A DNA stretch of 46,451 nucleotides from the NCBI GenBank assembly GCA_964571765.1, contig CAZNDH010000014.1, forward strand, positions 1 to 46,451, read 5' to 3'. The stretch comes from ZC4RG35 sp964571765 (lineage in GTDB: Bacteria; Actinomycetota; Acidimicrobiia; Spongiisociales; ZC4RG35). The position numbers and the translations under genes were made by a program. This document shows, in pieces, positions 1 through 7,882 of the stretch; position 1 is the first letter of the stretch; each line of letters starts with the position of its first letter. The notes beneath the pieces were generated by a model. That model had not been told where the DNA came from. It made no database searches and worked only from the letters and a program-made list of their open reading frames with translations.

Positions 1-87
1 GTCGGAGTGGCGGAATTGGAAGACGCGCCAGGCTAAGGACCTGGTGGGGTTTATAGCCCCGTGGAGGTTCGAGTCCTCTCTCCGACA
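1..87 (+). tRNA. tRNA-Leu, anticodon AAG
   Basis: A full cloverleaf with a long variable arm can be folded. The acceptor GTCGGAG pairs with CTCCGAC at 80-86. The anticodon stem is CCAGG (28-32) with CCTGG (40-44), and the T arm carries GGTTCGAG. The discriminator is A87 and no CCA is encoded. The seven-base loop at 33-39 reads CTAAGGA, which puts AAG at 35-37 after the invariant T. The long variable arm (GGGG/CCCC stem) and A discriminator fit leucine. Bacteria usually read CUU and CUC with a GAG anticodon, so A at the wobble position is unusual and would probably need deamination to inosine. The isotype is secure; the functional state of the anticodon is inferred. Confidence 0.9.
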
Positions 88-1020
88 CCTTTGACCGCTC
101 CGGGGGTTGTGGGTGGCGACTGCAGCAATTTGCAACCATTCCGCGCCTGGACTCCACCCCCCAGATTCCAGTCTCGGAGCCCGGCCAGCGTCGCCAGACA
201 CCGATCAATGTCACCGTCGTTGGGCTGAGATGATGGCCCGACTCAAGCTCGAGGGCGAGAAGCCCGAGCCGGGTGTCACCTCCCTCTGGCGGGACTCTCC
301 GCCGATGGCCGGCGAGACGCACCGGAGCGTTGAAGGTCAACTTCTGGGGCGGGTCAGCAGTGGTCGCTAAACCATCCCATTGTCAGCACGCTGGAATGGA
401 CACGATGGCACCTCGCGGTCAGGCCAAGTCAGCAGAGCTGGTCGCCGCCCTCAAACAAGGCCCGGTGAAGGTGCGGTCATATGCGCAGGCTCGACCCTGA
501 CTCTCGACCTCGACCCGATCGAGCGGCCCGTAACCACGACCCCGGGCCAGGGATGCCTGAGAAAGCGATGAGCCCCGGCAAGGGGACTCCAAACCGGGGC
601 CCATCTCGCAGCGTGGATGTCCCCACGCTTGCTCTGTGGAATTCCCAAGCTAGGCCATCCTCTCAGCCGCTTGAGTGCCATCCCGAAATGCACTCGATAG
701 GACTAGACCCCTGCCTCCGAATCGGTCATAACGATCCCGCCGGGCAGTTCGCGCACTTGCCCCAGCCCTGCCCTGTCAGCTCGCCCGGCTCCATGACCCA
801 ACCCCATGCCCGCGCCTGATCCCATTCCGGTTGTCGGCGCAGCTCGTCGGTGTCAACTTCCCGCCATTCAATGAGAGTCACGAGGAGTTCGCCCATGGCT
901 TGTGTGACTGGCGTACAGGACTTTGCGGGGAGGGTACGGCATCGGGGCGACAAGGCCGACGAACGTCGAGCCAACCGCTGCCACGAGCTGCTGAAAAGCC
1001 GGCATCAACATTGAAGTCGT
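88..1020. other. Gene-free or degraded stretch after the tRNA
   Basis: About 930 bases hold no reading frame that resembles a protein family I know. Short frames exist on both strands but they overlap one another, lack ribosome binding sites and have arbitrary composition. The least poor candidate is a minus-strand frame at 726-896 (56 codons). Its middle loosely resembles a winged-helix segment (TDELRRQ followed by a tryptophan-rich stretch), but this is too weak to call a gene. A position just after a tRNA is a common site for integrated elements, and degraded island sequence is one explanation. No integrase, insertion-sequence end or repeat of the tRNA 3' end was seen. Confidence 0.5.
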
Positions 1021-1233
1021 TCAACCATCGACTAATTGGCGGCGCAGTTCGGAGCGGTCGAGAAGCTCCCACACTTCAACAATCCGATGGCCTTCGAATC
1101 GGAAGAAGAACATGTGCTCAACGGTGATGGATCGTCCTGTCGGCTCAAGATCACGCCAAACCCCTCGATGAGTGCCTCGCAATGTTGCGTGGGCTGCGGC
1201 ATGTTCTCCGGAGGCAACGACAGCGTGAACTTC
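1021..1233 (-). CDS. SnoaL-like (NTF2 fold) protein, C-terminal fragment
   Basis: Only the last 70 or so codons are present; the rest lies in the run of N. The visible part reads GTHRGVWRDLEPTGR, then a strand with VEHMFFFRFEG and IVEVWELLDRSELRRQL. That is the usual end of SnoaL-like ester cyclase or polyketide cyclase proteins, small alpha+beta barrels of about 130-150 residues. The family includes cyclases, isomerases and many proteins with no known substrate, so no reaction can be assigned. The gene would follow the DUF302 gene on the same strand. Its true start is not visible, because the 38 bases between the DUF302 stop and the gap contain no start codon in this frame. Confidence 0.6.
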   Translation of the reverse strand, partial: EVHAVVASGEHAAAHATLRGTHRGVWRDLEPTGRSITVEHMFFFRFEGHRIVEVWELLDRSELRRQLVDG

Positions 1234-1333
1234 NNNNNNNNNNNNNNNNNNNNNNNNNNNNNNNNNNNNNNNNNNNNNNNNNNNNNNNNNNNNNNNNNNN
1301 NNNNNNNNNNNNNNNNNNNNNNNNNNNNNNNNN
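1234..1333. other. Assembly gap of 100 N
   Basis: One hundred consecutive N, a conventional placeholder length, so the true distance and the order of the two flanks rest on scaffolding rather than sequence. It interrupts the SnoaL-like gene. Any translation running through it is meaningless. Confidence 0.99.
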
Positions 1334-1371
1334 CCAGCCAGAGGGCGGGCCAAACGAACGGCTCGATCCCG

Positions 1372-1779
1372 TCAGGTTCGTCGGGGGATGGTGGCCAGAG
1401 CCCGCTCCAATCTCTCCCTGGCCTCCTCGGCGATGGGGCCCAGTTCGCGGTTGCCGGTGACACTGGCCATGAGCCGCGGTTCGAGGGCCCTGACCGCGGT
1501 GGCATCGTCTTGGCGGTAGACGATGATGTTGCAGGGGAGAAGGAGCCCGATGTCCTCCTCGATCTCCAGAGCCTGATTCGCCAGCTCCGGGTTGCACGCA
1601 CCGAGAATCCGGTAGGACGGTCGCTCCACACCCAACTTGCTGGCCAGGGTTTCGGCGACATCGATTTCGGTGAGGATCCCGAACCCTTGCTCGGCGAGAG
1701 CTGCCCGAAGCCGCTCTTCGGCCTCGGCAGGCTCGAGGTCGGTGGTCAAACCGAAGCCGTAGTCGGAGTTGTCTGTCAT
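1372..1779 (-). CDS. DUF302 family protein
   Basis: A 135-residue protein with the hallmarks of the DUF302 family: GFGILTEIDV near residue 33, then a leucine/lysine stretch, YRILGACNPELA around residue 60, and EIGLLLPCNIIVYR around residue 80. The family is found widely in bacteria and its biochemical role is not established; one cysteine in the ACNP motif and one in LLPCN are typical. The ATG at 1777-1779 is preceded on the minus strand by GGGAG at good spacing, which supports this start. The gene appears to head a short transcript that continues into the SnoaL-like fragment. The family call is firm and the function unknown. Confidence 0.85.
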   Translation of the reverse strand: MTDNSDYGFGLTTDLEPAEAEERLRAALAEQGFGILTEIDVAETLASKLGVERPSYRILGACNPELANQALEIEEDIGLLLPCNIIVYRQDDATAVRALEPRLMASVTGNRELGPIAEEARERLERALATIPRRT

Positions 1780-2074
1780 GTCTTCTCCCAGGTCGGTGGA
1801 GGGCCCATGTTGACCACCCCTTGCAGATACCGGACCCCGATATTGGTCGGCGGCCTCTCGCCCCCCGAATGTGCTTGATCGGGGCCCGGATGGTCTCTGT
1901 CGTCACGCCCCTGAGTAGCATGCGATAGGTGTGTCGGGGGAAGACAGACTTGCATGATGTGGGCCCACAGGGAAGTCGCCGGATCCCGGGCGAGTGGGGT
2001 AAGACATAGATCCAGCCGACCGCAGACTTCGCGCCAGACTGATCTGGACACTGACACCACCGCTGATCAGGGGC

Positions 2075-2653
2075 TTGTCACGACTGGCGTGGCGGTTCCG
2101 TGTCGACATCGATGGGAAGATTCCTGGGCCGCCATTCGTGGTCGCCGCCAACCACCACTCCTTTCTCGACCCACTGCTGGTTGGCGCGGTGATAGGCCAT
2201 CGAGTCCGCTTCATCGCCCTCAGTGACCTAACCGGCAACTACCGCCTGGTCGACTTGGCAATGGACGCCTACGGATACATTCCGGTGACCCGGGGCATAG
2301 TCCCACTGGGCACGATCCGTCGGGCCTTGGGGCATCTGGGGACCGGTGGCGTGGTCGGTCTCTTCCCCGAGGGGACCCGCCACTACCGCTTCGATCCGGA
2401 CAACTCCCTGCCCGGGGCGGCATGGCTGGCAACCCGGGCCGATGTTCCGCTGGTTCCCGTCGCCATTCATGGAACCGACGTCGTGCTCGGGGTGGACAAT
2501 CGACTAGGTCGGGGCCGGATTCGGGTGACCATCGGGCCCGCTCTCCGCCACCGGGGCCAAGGCAGAGAGGCGGTTGACGACCTGACAGCGCGTTGGGGTG
2601 CCTGGGTGGCGAAGAGGCTGGATGAGGCATCGTCAACCGGTGGGCCCACCTAG
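2075..2653 (+). CDS. PlsC-type 1-acyl-glycerol-3-phosphate acyltransferase
   Basis: About 192 residues with the lysophospholipid acyltransferase signature. NHHSFLD near residue 25 is the catalytic H-x4-D motif. LFPEGTRH near residue 104 is the glycerol-phosphate binding block. VPLVPVAIHG near residue 135 is the last conserved block. The likely reaction is acyl transfer to lysophosphatidate or a related lysolipid at the membrane face. The protein is short and lacks a clear N-terminal membrane helix from this start. Frame 2003-2074 upstream is open and reads like typical N-terminal sequence (LIWTLTPPLIRG) but has no ATG, GTG or TTG before the TTG at 2075, so the start is uncertain. The exact lipid substrate cannot be told. 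Confidence 0.8.
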   Translation: MSRLAWRFRVDIDGKIPGPPFVVAANHHSFLDPLLVGAVIGHRVRFIALSDLTGNYRLVDLAMDAYGYIPVTRGIVPLGTIRRALGHLGTGGVVGLFPEGTRHYRFDPDNSLPGAAWLATRADVPLVPVAIHGTDVVLGVDNRLGRGRIRVTIGPALRHRGQGREAVDDLTARWGAWVAKRLDEASSTGGPT

Positions 2654-2656
2654 CCT
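2651..2656 (+). promoter_or_regulatory. Candidate -10 box TAGCCT before the dsrE-like gene
   Basis: TAGCCT overlaps the stop of the acyltransferase and lies 27 bases before the next start. The same hexamer stands before other genes in this window (13825, 35467, 45368). No convincing -35 box was seen. Confidence 0.3.
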
Positions 2657-2683
2657 CCCACACCAGATAGCAGGAAGGGAGAG

Positions 2684-3046
2684 ATGGGAAAGCTGTTGGT
2701 ACACGTCACCCACGGGCCCGAGGCGCCCACCAGGGCCGCACTGGCCTGTCTGGTGGCCAAAGCCGCCACGGAGACGGGTCACGAAGTGTCGATGTTCTTC
2801 GCGGGTGATGCTGTCCTGCTGATGAAGGACGCGGTAGTCGAGTCGCTGCACGGGATCGGAACCGGGGCTCTGTCCGAGACTCTGCCGGCGCTGGTCGAGG
2901 CGGGGATACCCATCTACGTCTCGGGGATGTCATCGAAGAGCCGCGGGGTCACCGAGGAAGACTTGGGTGGCAAAGGGGCGATGTTCGCCATGCCGGCTCG
3001 ATTGGTGGAGCTCACTTTCGAGGCCGACAGGGTGCTCACCTACTGA
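2684..3046 (+). CDS. DsrE/DsrF-like family protein
   Basis: A 120-residue alpha/beta protein: a first strand KLLVHVTHG, then PTRAALACLVAKAA, GHEVSMFFAGDAVLLM around residues 32-47, and an IPIYVSGMSSKSRGV block near residue 75. This is the DsrE/F-like fold of small soluble proteins that bind or pass sulfur, or act as peroxiredoxin-like partners. The cysteine in ALACLVAK is not at the usual DsrE sulfur-carrying site, and the later block has serine where some relatives have cysteine. Sulfur transfer is therefore not assured. A strong AGGAAGGGAG Shine-Dalgarno stands just before the ATG. There are no dsr or tus sulfur-relay neighbours. Confidence 0.75.
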   Translation: MGKLLVHVTHGPEAPTRAALACLVAKAATETGHEVSMFFAGDAVLLMKDAVVESLHGIGTGALSETLPALVEAGIPIYVSGMSSKSRGVTEEDLGGKGAMFAMPARLVELTFEADRVLTY

Positions 3047-3124
3047 CCCACCCCAAAGATTCCTCCCCAGCCGATCACCCTACGGAACACCAATCGGGAG
3101 GCCGATAGAACACAGGTGGAGCCG

Positions 3125-3835
3125 ATGACACTCCCCGGGTTCGAGACCGCGACCGAGGATGAGCCTCCAGCGGACCCCACCGGGTCACTGGGGCTGAGCG
3201 GGAGGCTTTCGGTCGTCGCCGGCAAGCCCCTGATCGTCGATCTCATCCGCAAAGGATGGAGGTGGGCGCTGGTCGGGGCAGTGCTGATGACACTCTTTCT
3301 GGCCCTGCTCAACATTTGGCCGAGATCGCCCCATCAGATCCAGGTCGACCACACCCTTCCCCCCGGGGCCCATGACGACTTGATGGTGGTCGAAGCTCCC
3401 GACTCGCTCGGGGTGAGGGTCGGAGATCTCGCCCAGCGGTGGAACGAGGTGGAGGTCCCCCCCAGAATCAGCCGGGGTCTGATTCGCAGCCCTGAGACCG
3501 GACGATTCGACGGGTTCAGCTATCGATTCAGCAACTCGAGCATGCTCGCCGGGGCCTACGACAAGAGCAACGACTTCCTCTACGCACTGATGGCCTCGAC
3601 CTGGCTGAGCGATGAGAACGCCCACCGTATGACAATCCACCTCTGCCATGTGGTCTCACCCTTCTCTCAGGAGTGTATCGACGCCTACTTCCGCGAGGGC
3701 CTGGCCCGCATGGAACTCGAGGAGTATCGCGATCTCCAGCATCGGTCCGAGTGGACAGTTGGTGAGAACCTGTGGCGACTCACCATCGCCGACAATATCC
3801 AGACGATCCGGGTGCTCGGCCCCGGCGCCGACTGA
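3125..3835 (+). CDS. Hypothetical single-pass membrane protein
   Basis: I do not recognise this 236-residue protein. The first 40 residues are acidic and soluble. One hydrophobic helix (WALVGAVLMTLFLALLNIW) follows at about residues 45-63, and the remaining 170 residues look like an extracytoplasmic domain with two cysteines (near HLCHVV and SQECID) that could form a disulfide. The orientation is inferred. I chose the ATG at 3125 because AGGTGG lies just upstream; a GTG at 3116 is an alternative start. The gene ends 6 bases before the converging HTTM gene. Confidence 0.6.
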   Translation: MTLPGFETATEDEPPADPTGSLGLSGRLSVVAGKPLIVDLIRKGWRWALVGAVLMTLFLALLNIWPRSPHQIQVDHTLPPGAHDDLMVVEAPDSLGVRVGDLAQRWNEVEVPPRISRGLIRSPETGRFDGFSYRFSNSSMLAGAYDKSNDFLYALMASTWLSDENAHRMTIHLCHVVSPFSQECIDAYFREGLARMELEEYRDLQHRSEWTVGENLWRLTIADNIQTIRVLGPGAD

Positions 3836-3841
3836 CGTCGA

Positions 3842-4885
3842 TCACAAGGAAGAGGGCAGGCTGAACATCGCCCACTGCTGGTAGAGCATCAGGTTCCGTC
3901 CGATGTCCTGGATGACCCCGGGGATCCCTTCGTTCGCTGGAAAGTAGAGCCAGGTGACGACGCTGGAGACCCAGACGTAGGCGAGAGCGGTGGCGGCCAG
4001 CGCCCTCCTCACCCGACTGCGATCGACAGTGGTCTCGACCGGCCCCACCGGGTCACCAAGACGGTTCCACACTCGAGGAGGCAGGAACACCATCCAGAGC
4101 ACCATCATCACGTAGGGGAAGAGCTCGAGGGTCATGGACACGGCCATTGCCGCATGGAAGAAGATGAAGATGAAGGAGAGGAAGATCCTTCGGGTCTCCA
4201 CCCCACGGAGCGGGGCGAACAGGAGAATCGCCCCGAAGACCTCGAGAGCCACGGTTGCCACCGAGGCGACCGCCAGCATTGCGGGAATTGCGGTGAGGGC
4301 CTGGCCTAGGGCGGTGCCGTGATCCGGGTGGGAGAGCACGGTCCCCAGGGCGGAGGCGTCGATCACCCACTCCTGCACGTTCTTGGTCACACCGGCCCAG
4401 AAATAGATGAGGAACATCTGGAGCAGTAGCCCGGCACTGGCGATCGAGAGGAAGTGCACCGGGCGGCGGCGTTCGCCCCTGGAGTCGTAGGAGAGATGCT
4501 CTCCCAGGGGCAGGAACATGCACCAGAACAGGGCAAGCACCAGGCAGTACTTCCCCATGTGGACCGTCCCTCCGGGCTGGGTGAGAGCCTCGCGGAGCGG
4601 GAGGCCGTAGGCCAGCCAGGTGATGACCGTTGCCCAGCGTGTCCCGAGCCCGACCAGTAGGGCAAGAGCCGCAGGTATCACCACGAGCCGGGCGGTTCCC
4701 GCCACTCCACCGGTTAGGGCGGGGGGATCGACTACCGCCTCGGTCAGGATGATCAGGGCAAGGCCGATCCTGACCACGGTCAGGGCCCGGGTGTCGATCC
4801 CGAAGAGGGAGGCCAGGGCGCGCCGACCAGTCGAGCCGGGCTGGCCGGTTCGAGTCCCCTGGCTCTCGACGATGCCTCTGGCCAT
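3842..4885 (-). CDS. HTTM-domain (vitamin K-dependent carboxylase-like) membrane protein
   Basis: About 347 residues with several hydrophobic helices. The N-terminal part (FGIDTRALTVVRIGLALIIL) and the central GKYCLVLALFWCMFLPLGEHLSYD match the HTTM domain shared by bacterial relatives of gamma-carboxylase. Most bacterial members have no proven activity; some are sporulation-delaying or exporter-associated proteins. The frame is open further upstream, to 5074, but that part overlaps the transporter gene and has shadow-like composition. I chose the ATG at 4883-4885, where the natural N-terminus begins shortly before the first helix. It lies 73 bases downstream of the MFS gene on the same strand and may be cotranscribed with it. 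Confidence 0.75.
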   Translation of the reverse strand: MARGIVESQGTRTGQPGSTGRRALASLFGIDTRALTVVRIGLALIILTEAVVDPPALTGGVAGTARLVVIPAALALLVGLGTRWATVITWLAYGLPLREALTQPGGTVHMGKYCLVLALFWCMFLPLGEHLSYDSRGERRRPVHFLSIASAGLLLQMFLIYFWAGVTKNVQEWVIDASALGTVLSHPDHGTALGQALTAIPAMLAVASVATVALEVFGAILLFAPLRGVETRRIFLSFIFIFFHAAMAVSMTLELFPYVMMVLWMVFLPPRVWNRLGDPVGPVETTVDRSRVRRALAATALAYVWVSSVVTWLYFPANEGIPGVIQDIGRNLMLYQQWAMFSLPSSL

Positions 4886-4958
4886 GCTCACGCCTGATGA
4901 ATCGTCACTGTGAGGGGGCGGATTGACAACAAGCTGACCGTGGCCATTGGTGGCGCAC

Positions 4959-6389
4959 CTAGGTCGGGGTCTCCGATTGGTCGACCTCCCCGGCGATGTC
5001 CACCTCGAGGTCGTCCAGGCGGTCCGGCAGGTCGAACTCGATCTCGTTCCCGGTGGCCTCGTCGAACAGGGCATCCTGGCCGGGGATGTCCTGACGGTGT
5101 TCCGGGCGGTCCTCAGGCCCGTCGGAGTCGAGATCGGTGCCGAAGGTGTCTCTCCAGATCACGGTGGTGTACAGCCAGAGTGCGGTTGCCAGGAGGATCA
5201 GGGGGAAGCTGCGGGCTACCCAGGGATAGGTGGCCTCGGTCGCCCCCAGCCAGCCGCCGAGCAGGGCACCGATGGGGAGGGTCACCCAGCCGATCGCCCG
5301 GCTTGCCGTGATCACCCGACCCAGCATCGACTCGGTGGCATAGGTCTGGCGGATGGTGGCCAACGGGATGTTGACCACCGAGACCCCACCCATCCAGGTG
5401 ATGGTGAGGATGATGGCCAGCACGCCGTAGCTGGTGAACATGAAGGCGAACATGGCGACACCGATCAGTGCCATGCCGATGACCAGGCTGCGACCCAGGC
5501 CAAGCCTTCGGGTGATCGAGGGCGCCACCAGGGCGCCGAGCACCCCGCCGACTCCCATGGCACTGAGGAGCAAGCCTGCCTCGGCGTCTCCGGGCACCCG
5601 GATCACCACGAAGAACAACACCAGCCATGTCGCCTCGATGAAACCCATCACGAAGTTGGGGACCGCGGCCGCGATGGTGCTGATCCGAAGGCGCGATTCG
5701 GACCACAGGTATCTGATGCCGTTGGCAGCTTCGGTGAAGAACGGTGCCCGCTCGTCGGTGGGGGAGCGATGGTGGGCCACAGGACCGACCCACTTCATCG
5801 AAATCGCGGCGAAGATGAAGGTGAGGCCGGTGAGGAACAGCCCAACCGAGGGGCCGGCGAACGCTGCCGCCAGGACACCGGCCAACAAGGGGGCTAGGGC
5901 GAAATTGGCCTGGATGGTGGCAGTCACCAGCGAATTGGCGCGTGCCAGCTGCGATTTGTGCACGATGGCCGGGATGATCGAGTACAGGGCCCCGTCGAAC
6001 ATGGTGGCCATCGACCCGATGATGAAGGCGAAGGCGAAGACAGTTCCCACCCCGAACTCGCCCAACGAAGCCGAGAGAAAGAAGAAGGCGGACGCCCGAA
6101 GCAAGTGGGTGGTGATGATCACCGGGCGGAGGTGCCATCGGTCGAGAAGTACCCCTCCTACCAGCCCGATGAGGAAGGTGGGGGCGGTTTCGAGTGCATA
6201 GGCGATCGAGAAGTCGAGGGTCGAGATCTCCTCGCCTGCCTGCAGCTCCACCTGGATGTAGCGGATGAGGAGGGGGATGGTGAAGTAGGCGATATAGGTC
6301 CCGAATTGGGCAAAGGCCTGGCCCACCCAGAGGGCCATGTAACGAGGACCGAGGGCACGCAGGGAGGCGATGGAGTCCACTCCAGGCAA
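4959..6389 (-). CDS. MFS transporter (EntS/MFS_3-like)
   Basis: A 476-residue protein with about twelve hydrophobic segments, the normal length for a major facilitator. The start of the first half (YMALWVGQAFAQFGTYIAYFTIP) and the cytoplasmic loop after helix 2 (GVLLDRWHLRP, the G-x3-D-R motif) match the EntS-like exporter group. A hydrophilic acidic tail of about 60 residues follows the last helix. The substrate cannot be predicted; relatives export siderophores, antibiotics or unknown compounds. The TTG at 6387-6389 is the furthest start; a GTG at 6380 is equally possible, and neither has a strong Shine-Dalgarno. It is divergent from the holin-like gene. Confidence 0.85.
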   Translation of the reverse strand: MPGVDSIASLRALGPRYMALWVGQAFAQFGTYIAYFTIPLLIRYIQVELQAGEEISTLDFSIAYALETAPTFLIGLVGGVLLDRWHLRPVIITTHLLRASAFFFLSASLGEFGVGTVFAFAFIIGSMATMFDGALYSIIPAIVHKSQLARANSLVTATIQANFALAPLLAGVLAAAFAGPSVGLFLTGLTFIFAAISMKWVGPVAHHRSPTDERAPFFTEAANGIRYLWSESRLRISTIAAAVPNFVMGFIEATWLVLFFVVIRVPGDAEAGLLLSAMGVGGVLGALVAPSITRRLGLGRSLVIGMALIGVAMFAFMFTSYGVLAIILTITWMGGVSVVNIPLATIRQTYATESMLGRVITASRAIGWVTLPIGALLGGWLGATEATYPWVARSFPLILLATALWLYTTVIWRDTFGTDLDSDGPEDRPEHRQDIPGQDALFDEATGNEIEFDLPDRLDDLEVDIAGEVDQSETPT

Positions 6390-6424
6390 CCCTAACTTCG
6401 GCTGGCGCCCTGTCCAGCGGTTGT

Positions 6425-6430
6425 TAGATT
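6425..6430 (+). promoter_or_regulatory. Candidate -10 box TAGATT, leaderless start
   Basis: TAGATT is followed by 8 bases and then the ATG at 6439, with no Shine-Dalgarno between them. Transcription would begin at or next to the start codon. Confidence 0.4.
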
Positions 6431-6438
6431 CACGATTG

Positions 6439-6750
6439 ATGGTCCGACCTCAGGAGATACCCGAGCTCGCCACCGAGCTGTTCGAGATGTCGAAGGAGTA
6501 CCTTCGACAGGAGACCATCGAGCCTGCCAAGCGGCTTGGCCGCCAGGCCGGGCTGGGTCTCGGAGGGGCGATGGTCATGGCCTTGGGGACGTTTCTTCTC
6601 GTCTGGGGCCTCTACTTCGGGCTCAGGATCTGGCTTCCCCAAGGGGACTGGTGGGTGGTGCTGGCAAGGGCACTGACCGGGGTGGGCTCTGCGATCGGTG
6701 CCGGCCTGGTGGCCTGGCGTATTGGCAAGGGGGGCTCCGATGCCGGTTAG
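6439..6750 (+). CDS. Phage-holin-like small membrane protein
   Basis: A 103-residue protein with an amphipathic N-terminal region of about 40 residues and two hydrophobic helices (GLGGAMVMALGTFLLVWGLYFGL and LTGVGSAIGAGLVAWRI). It matches the layout of the holin superfamily III/YqjE-like proteins, which in chromosomes are usually stress-related membrane proteins rather than lysis factors. An open frame extends upstream to 6370 but runs over the divergent transporter start. The ATG at 6439 gives a normal N-terminus and sits 8 bases from a TANNNT box. It overlaps the next gene by 11 bases, which suggests coupled translation. Confidence 0.65.
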   Translation: MVRPQEIPELATELFEMSKEYLRQETIEPAKRLGRQAGLGLGGAMVMALGTFLLVWGLYFGLRIWLPQGDWWVVLARALTGVGSAIGAGLVAWRIGKGGSDAG

Positions 6751-6934
6751 CAGAGAGGACATCGAAGCCAAGGCCCTGGAGTTGGTTGGAGTCCTCGAGG
6801 ACACCAAGTCGGCGGCAAGAGACAAGGCGGTTTGGGCCGCGGTAATGGTGGCCGGGGTAGTGGTGGCAGCCTTCGTCATGGGGCGCCGTCGCGGGTCGAA
6901 GCACAAGACCATGGTCGAGGTCTACCGGGTCTGA
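6740..6934 (+). CDS. DUF3618-like small membrane protein
   Basis: A 64-residue protein: a charged helix (SREDIEAKALELVGVLEDTK) then one membrane helix (AAVMVAGVVVAAFVMG) and a basic tail RRRGSKHK. The pattern resembles DUF3618 proteins, which accompany holin-like proteins in actinobacteria. The pairing and overlap with the preceding gene suggest the two act together at the membrane. The start at ATG 6740 lies inside the 3' end of the previous gene; a longer frame from 6698 begins deep inside it and is not needed. Function unknown. Confidence 0.65.
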   Translation: MPVSREDIEAKALELVGVLEDTKSAARDKAVWAAVMVAGVVVAAFVMGRRRGSKHKTMVEVYRV

Positions 6935-6953
6935 GTCCTCCACAAGCCGGTGC

Positions 6954-7541
6954 ATGCAGTTCACGAAACGCTTCTGGTCGGGTCTCGAGGACGGGTCGAT
7001 CACGGCGGCGGTGAGGAAATGGAAGCGGCCCTCGATCAAGGTTGGGGGGACGATGCTGTCTCCCGGGGGATTGCTGGCAATCGACTCGATCGAGGTCGTC
7101 GAGCTCTGGGAGCTCACCGAGGACGACGCCCGTCACGCCGGTTATGGGTCGCTGGACGATCTGGTCGAGGAGTTGGAGTCCCGGGACGAAGGGGTGATCC
7201 ACCGGATCCGATTCCATCGCATCGGTGATGATCCCAGGGTTGCCCTACGCAATCGGGATGACCTGGAGTACGACGAAATCGAGGCCATCTCCCGGCGCTT
7301 GGCTCGTCTCGATCGGGCGAGCGGCCACGGGCCGTGGACGCGTGCCACCCTAGACCTGATCGACCGCTACCCGGGGCGTCGCGCCCCTGACCTCGCCGGG
7401 ATGGTCGAACGTGACACCCAGCCTTTCAAGATCGACGTGCGGAAGCTGAAGGCCATCGGCCTCACCGAAAGCCTCAGGGTGGGCTATCGACTCTCACCGC
7501 GGGGCACCGCCTTCCGACGGGCGGTTGGCTGGGACGTCTGA
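6954..7541 (+). CDS. ASCH-domain protein with C-terminal winged-helix-like region
   Basis: A 195-residue protein. Residues 1-95 read like an ASCH domain: FTKRFWSGLEDGSITAAVR, then KWKRPSIKVGGTML and LLAIDSIEVVELWELTEDDA, where an RNA-binding beta-barrel is expected. Residues 110-195 are helical with strongly basic character (ISRRLARLDRAS, KLKAIGLTESL, YRLSPRG) and look like a winged-helix repeat that ends in the RxSPRG turn. ASCH proteins are thought to bind RNA or modified nucleosides; no substrate is known for this form. The ATG at 6954 follows the previous stop by 19 bases and has no clear Shine-Dalgarno. Confidence 0.7.
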   Translation: MQFTKRFWSGLEDGSITAAVRKWKRPSIKVGGTMLSPGGLLAIDSIEVVELWELTEDDARHAGYGSLDDLVEELESRDEGVIHRIRFHRIGDDPRVALRNRDDLEYDEIEAISRRLARLDRASGHGPWTRATLDLIDRYPGRRAPDLAGMVERDTQPFKIDVRKLKAIGLTESLRVGYRLSPRGTAFRRAVGWDV

Positions 7542-7564
7542 GGTTCCGTGACAGGGGGACTGGT

Positions 7565-7849
7565 TCAGGACCGGCGGCGGCGCTTGGGTTTGACGATCTC
7601 GAGTCGAGGGTCGCCGCTTCCCTTGTGGTGGATCACCAGTGCGGTGCCCTCGGGGATGCTCTTACGGTAGATGAGCTCCTTGCGGGGCTTGGTCCTCTGG
7701 AGGTAGGACAGGGCCAGTAGCGCCATTCCTGTGTACAGCTGGCGATCGTCGCCTTCTCTCAGCCCCTGCATCACCCGGAGCCGGCCGACGCCCGCCGTGT
7801 GGGGTGAGCCGAAAGCAACCCGAATCAGCTTGTCCGTCAATCTCGACAT
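7565..7849 (-). CDS. Hypothetical basic protein
   Basis: I do not recognise this 94-residue protein. It begins MSRLTDKLIRVAFGSPHTAG, has one moderately hydrophobic segment (YTGMALLALSYLQ) in the middle, and ends in a run of basic residues (KPKRRRRS). The basic tail suggests contact with nucleic acid or an acidic membrane. I placed the start at ATG 7847-7849 because the longer frame up to 7981 covers the promoter region and the micro-gene of the divergent trmI operon. Its own start lies 33 bases from that of the divergent gene, so the two promoters share a short space. Confidence 0.5.
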   Translation of the reverse strand: MSRLTDKLIRVAFGSPHTAGVGRLRVMQGLREGDDRQLYTGMALLALSYLQRTKPRKELIYRKSIPEGTALVIHHKGSGDPRLEIVKPKRRRRS

Positions 7850-7882
7850 ATACCGTTGTCCGCTGCCAACCTTACCGAGATC

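Noticed and set aside
726..974. A minus-strand frame with a winged-helix-like stretch in the post-tRNA region
   Set aside because: No ribosome binding site, no confident family match, and it overlaps other equally open frames.
1021..1921. Several frames that read through the run of N
   Set aside because: The gap length is a placeholder, so translation across it has no meaning. Only the SnoaL-like portion to the left and the DUF302 gene to the right were kept.
4847..4860. A short copy of the tRNA T-arm sequence GGTTCGAGTCC inside the HTTM gene
   Set aside because: Eleven matching bases inside coding sequence are too few to be an attachment site, and no integrase is near.
4947..5897. A 316-codon open frame on the plus strand within the MFS gene
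   Set aside because: Antisense to the transporter, with repeated His/Asp/Gly and no recognisable domain; a shadow frame.
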